The notes under the pieces are model-generated. The model searched no databases. It was not told the DNA's origin and worked only from the letters and a program-made list of their open reading frames with translations. Of a DNA stretch of 5,598 bases, positions 5,565-5,598 are shown piece after piece. Both the position numbers and the translations under genes were made by a program. This stretch comes from Firmicutes bacterium UBA5499 (lineage in GTDB: Bacteria > Bacillota > DTU084): positions 5,231 through 10,828 of the forward strand of contig DIPB01000169.1 of the NCBI GenBank assembly GCA_002426275.1. The letters are read 5' to 3'. The stretch's first letter is position 1. The number at the start of each line of letters is the position of its first letter.

Positions 5565-5598
5565 TGTCAATTTACGTAGCGGAGAAGCTTTCATAAAC

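Larger units (their letters stand above)
5423..5598. other. Non-coding 3' region rich in inverted repeats
   Basis: No open reading frame of meaningful length with a ribosome binding site is visible on either strand over these 176 nt. Five inverted repeats are packed between 5418 and 5564, with repeated TAAACGC words. The region runs off the window end, so its other boundary is unknown. Confidence 0.6.

Noticed and set aside
5559..5594. Minus-strand 11-codon ORF (MKASPLRKLTK) at the window end, with a TTGACA on the same strand at 5570-5565
   Set aside because: The ORF is too short. The TTGACA has no -10 element at 16-18 nt.

Overview
The window reads as mid-GC DNA from a Firmicute-type bacterium, most likely Clostridia or Negativicutes-like. 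This rests on the strong GGAGG-type ribosome binding sites, the ispF-gltX gene order, and the family resemblance of the predicted proteins. No ribosomal RNA or other marker is present, so the lineage is an inference. All convincing genes are on the + strand.

Positions 1-2478 are a compact housekeeping cluster. It holds the 3' end of ispF (isoprenoid MEP pathway), then gltX (glutamyl-tRNA synthetase), whose ATG directly abuts the ispF stop codon. A HAD-superfamily phosphatase follows, and its start overlaps the gltX stop by 4 nt (ATGA). The spacing implies one transcript with coupled translation, driven from a promoter upstream of the window.

Positions 2479-4407 hold a 141-nt gap with a good sigma-A-type promoter candidate (TTGAAA, 17 nt, TAAAAT), followed by a complete ABC exporter half-transporter. 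Its six membrane helices and nucleotide-binding domain are in one polypeptide. It has no partner subunit in the window, so it probably works as a homodimer. Its substrate cannot be read from the sequence.

Positions 4408-4618 are an AT-richer gap with no convincing gene, apart from a possible 19-codon leader ORF that ends on the start of the next gene. Positions 4619-5422 encode an unusual protein: an unstructured-looking N-terminus, about 180 residues of coiled coil built only from 7- and 11-residue units, and a single C-terminal membrane helix. The gene contains a recent-looking 87-bp tandem duplication. The codon-phase composition of its first ~60 codons fits a different reading frame, so the 5' end may be frameshifted or dual coding.

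Positions 5423-5598 are non-coding as far as can be seen, but crowded with inverted repeats, including a perfect 12-bp stem that overlaps a 14-bp palindrome. This, together with the coiled-coil gene, is the least ordinary part of the window. No CRISPR array, tRNA, rRNA or intact insertion sequence was found.
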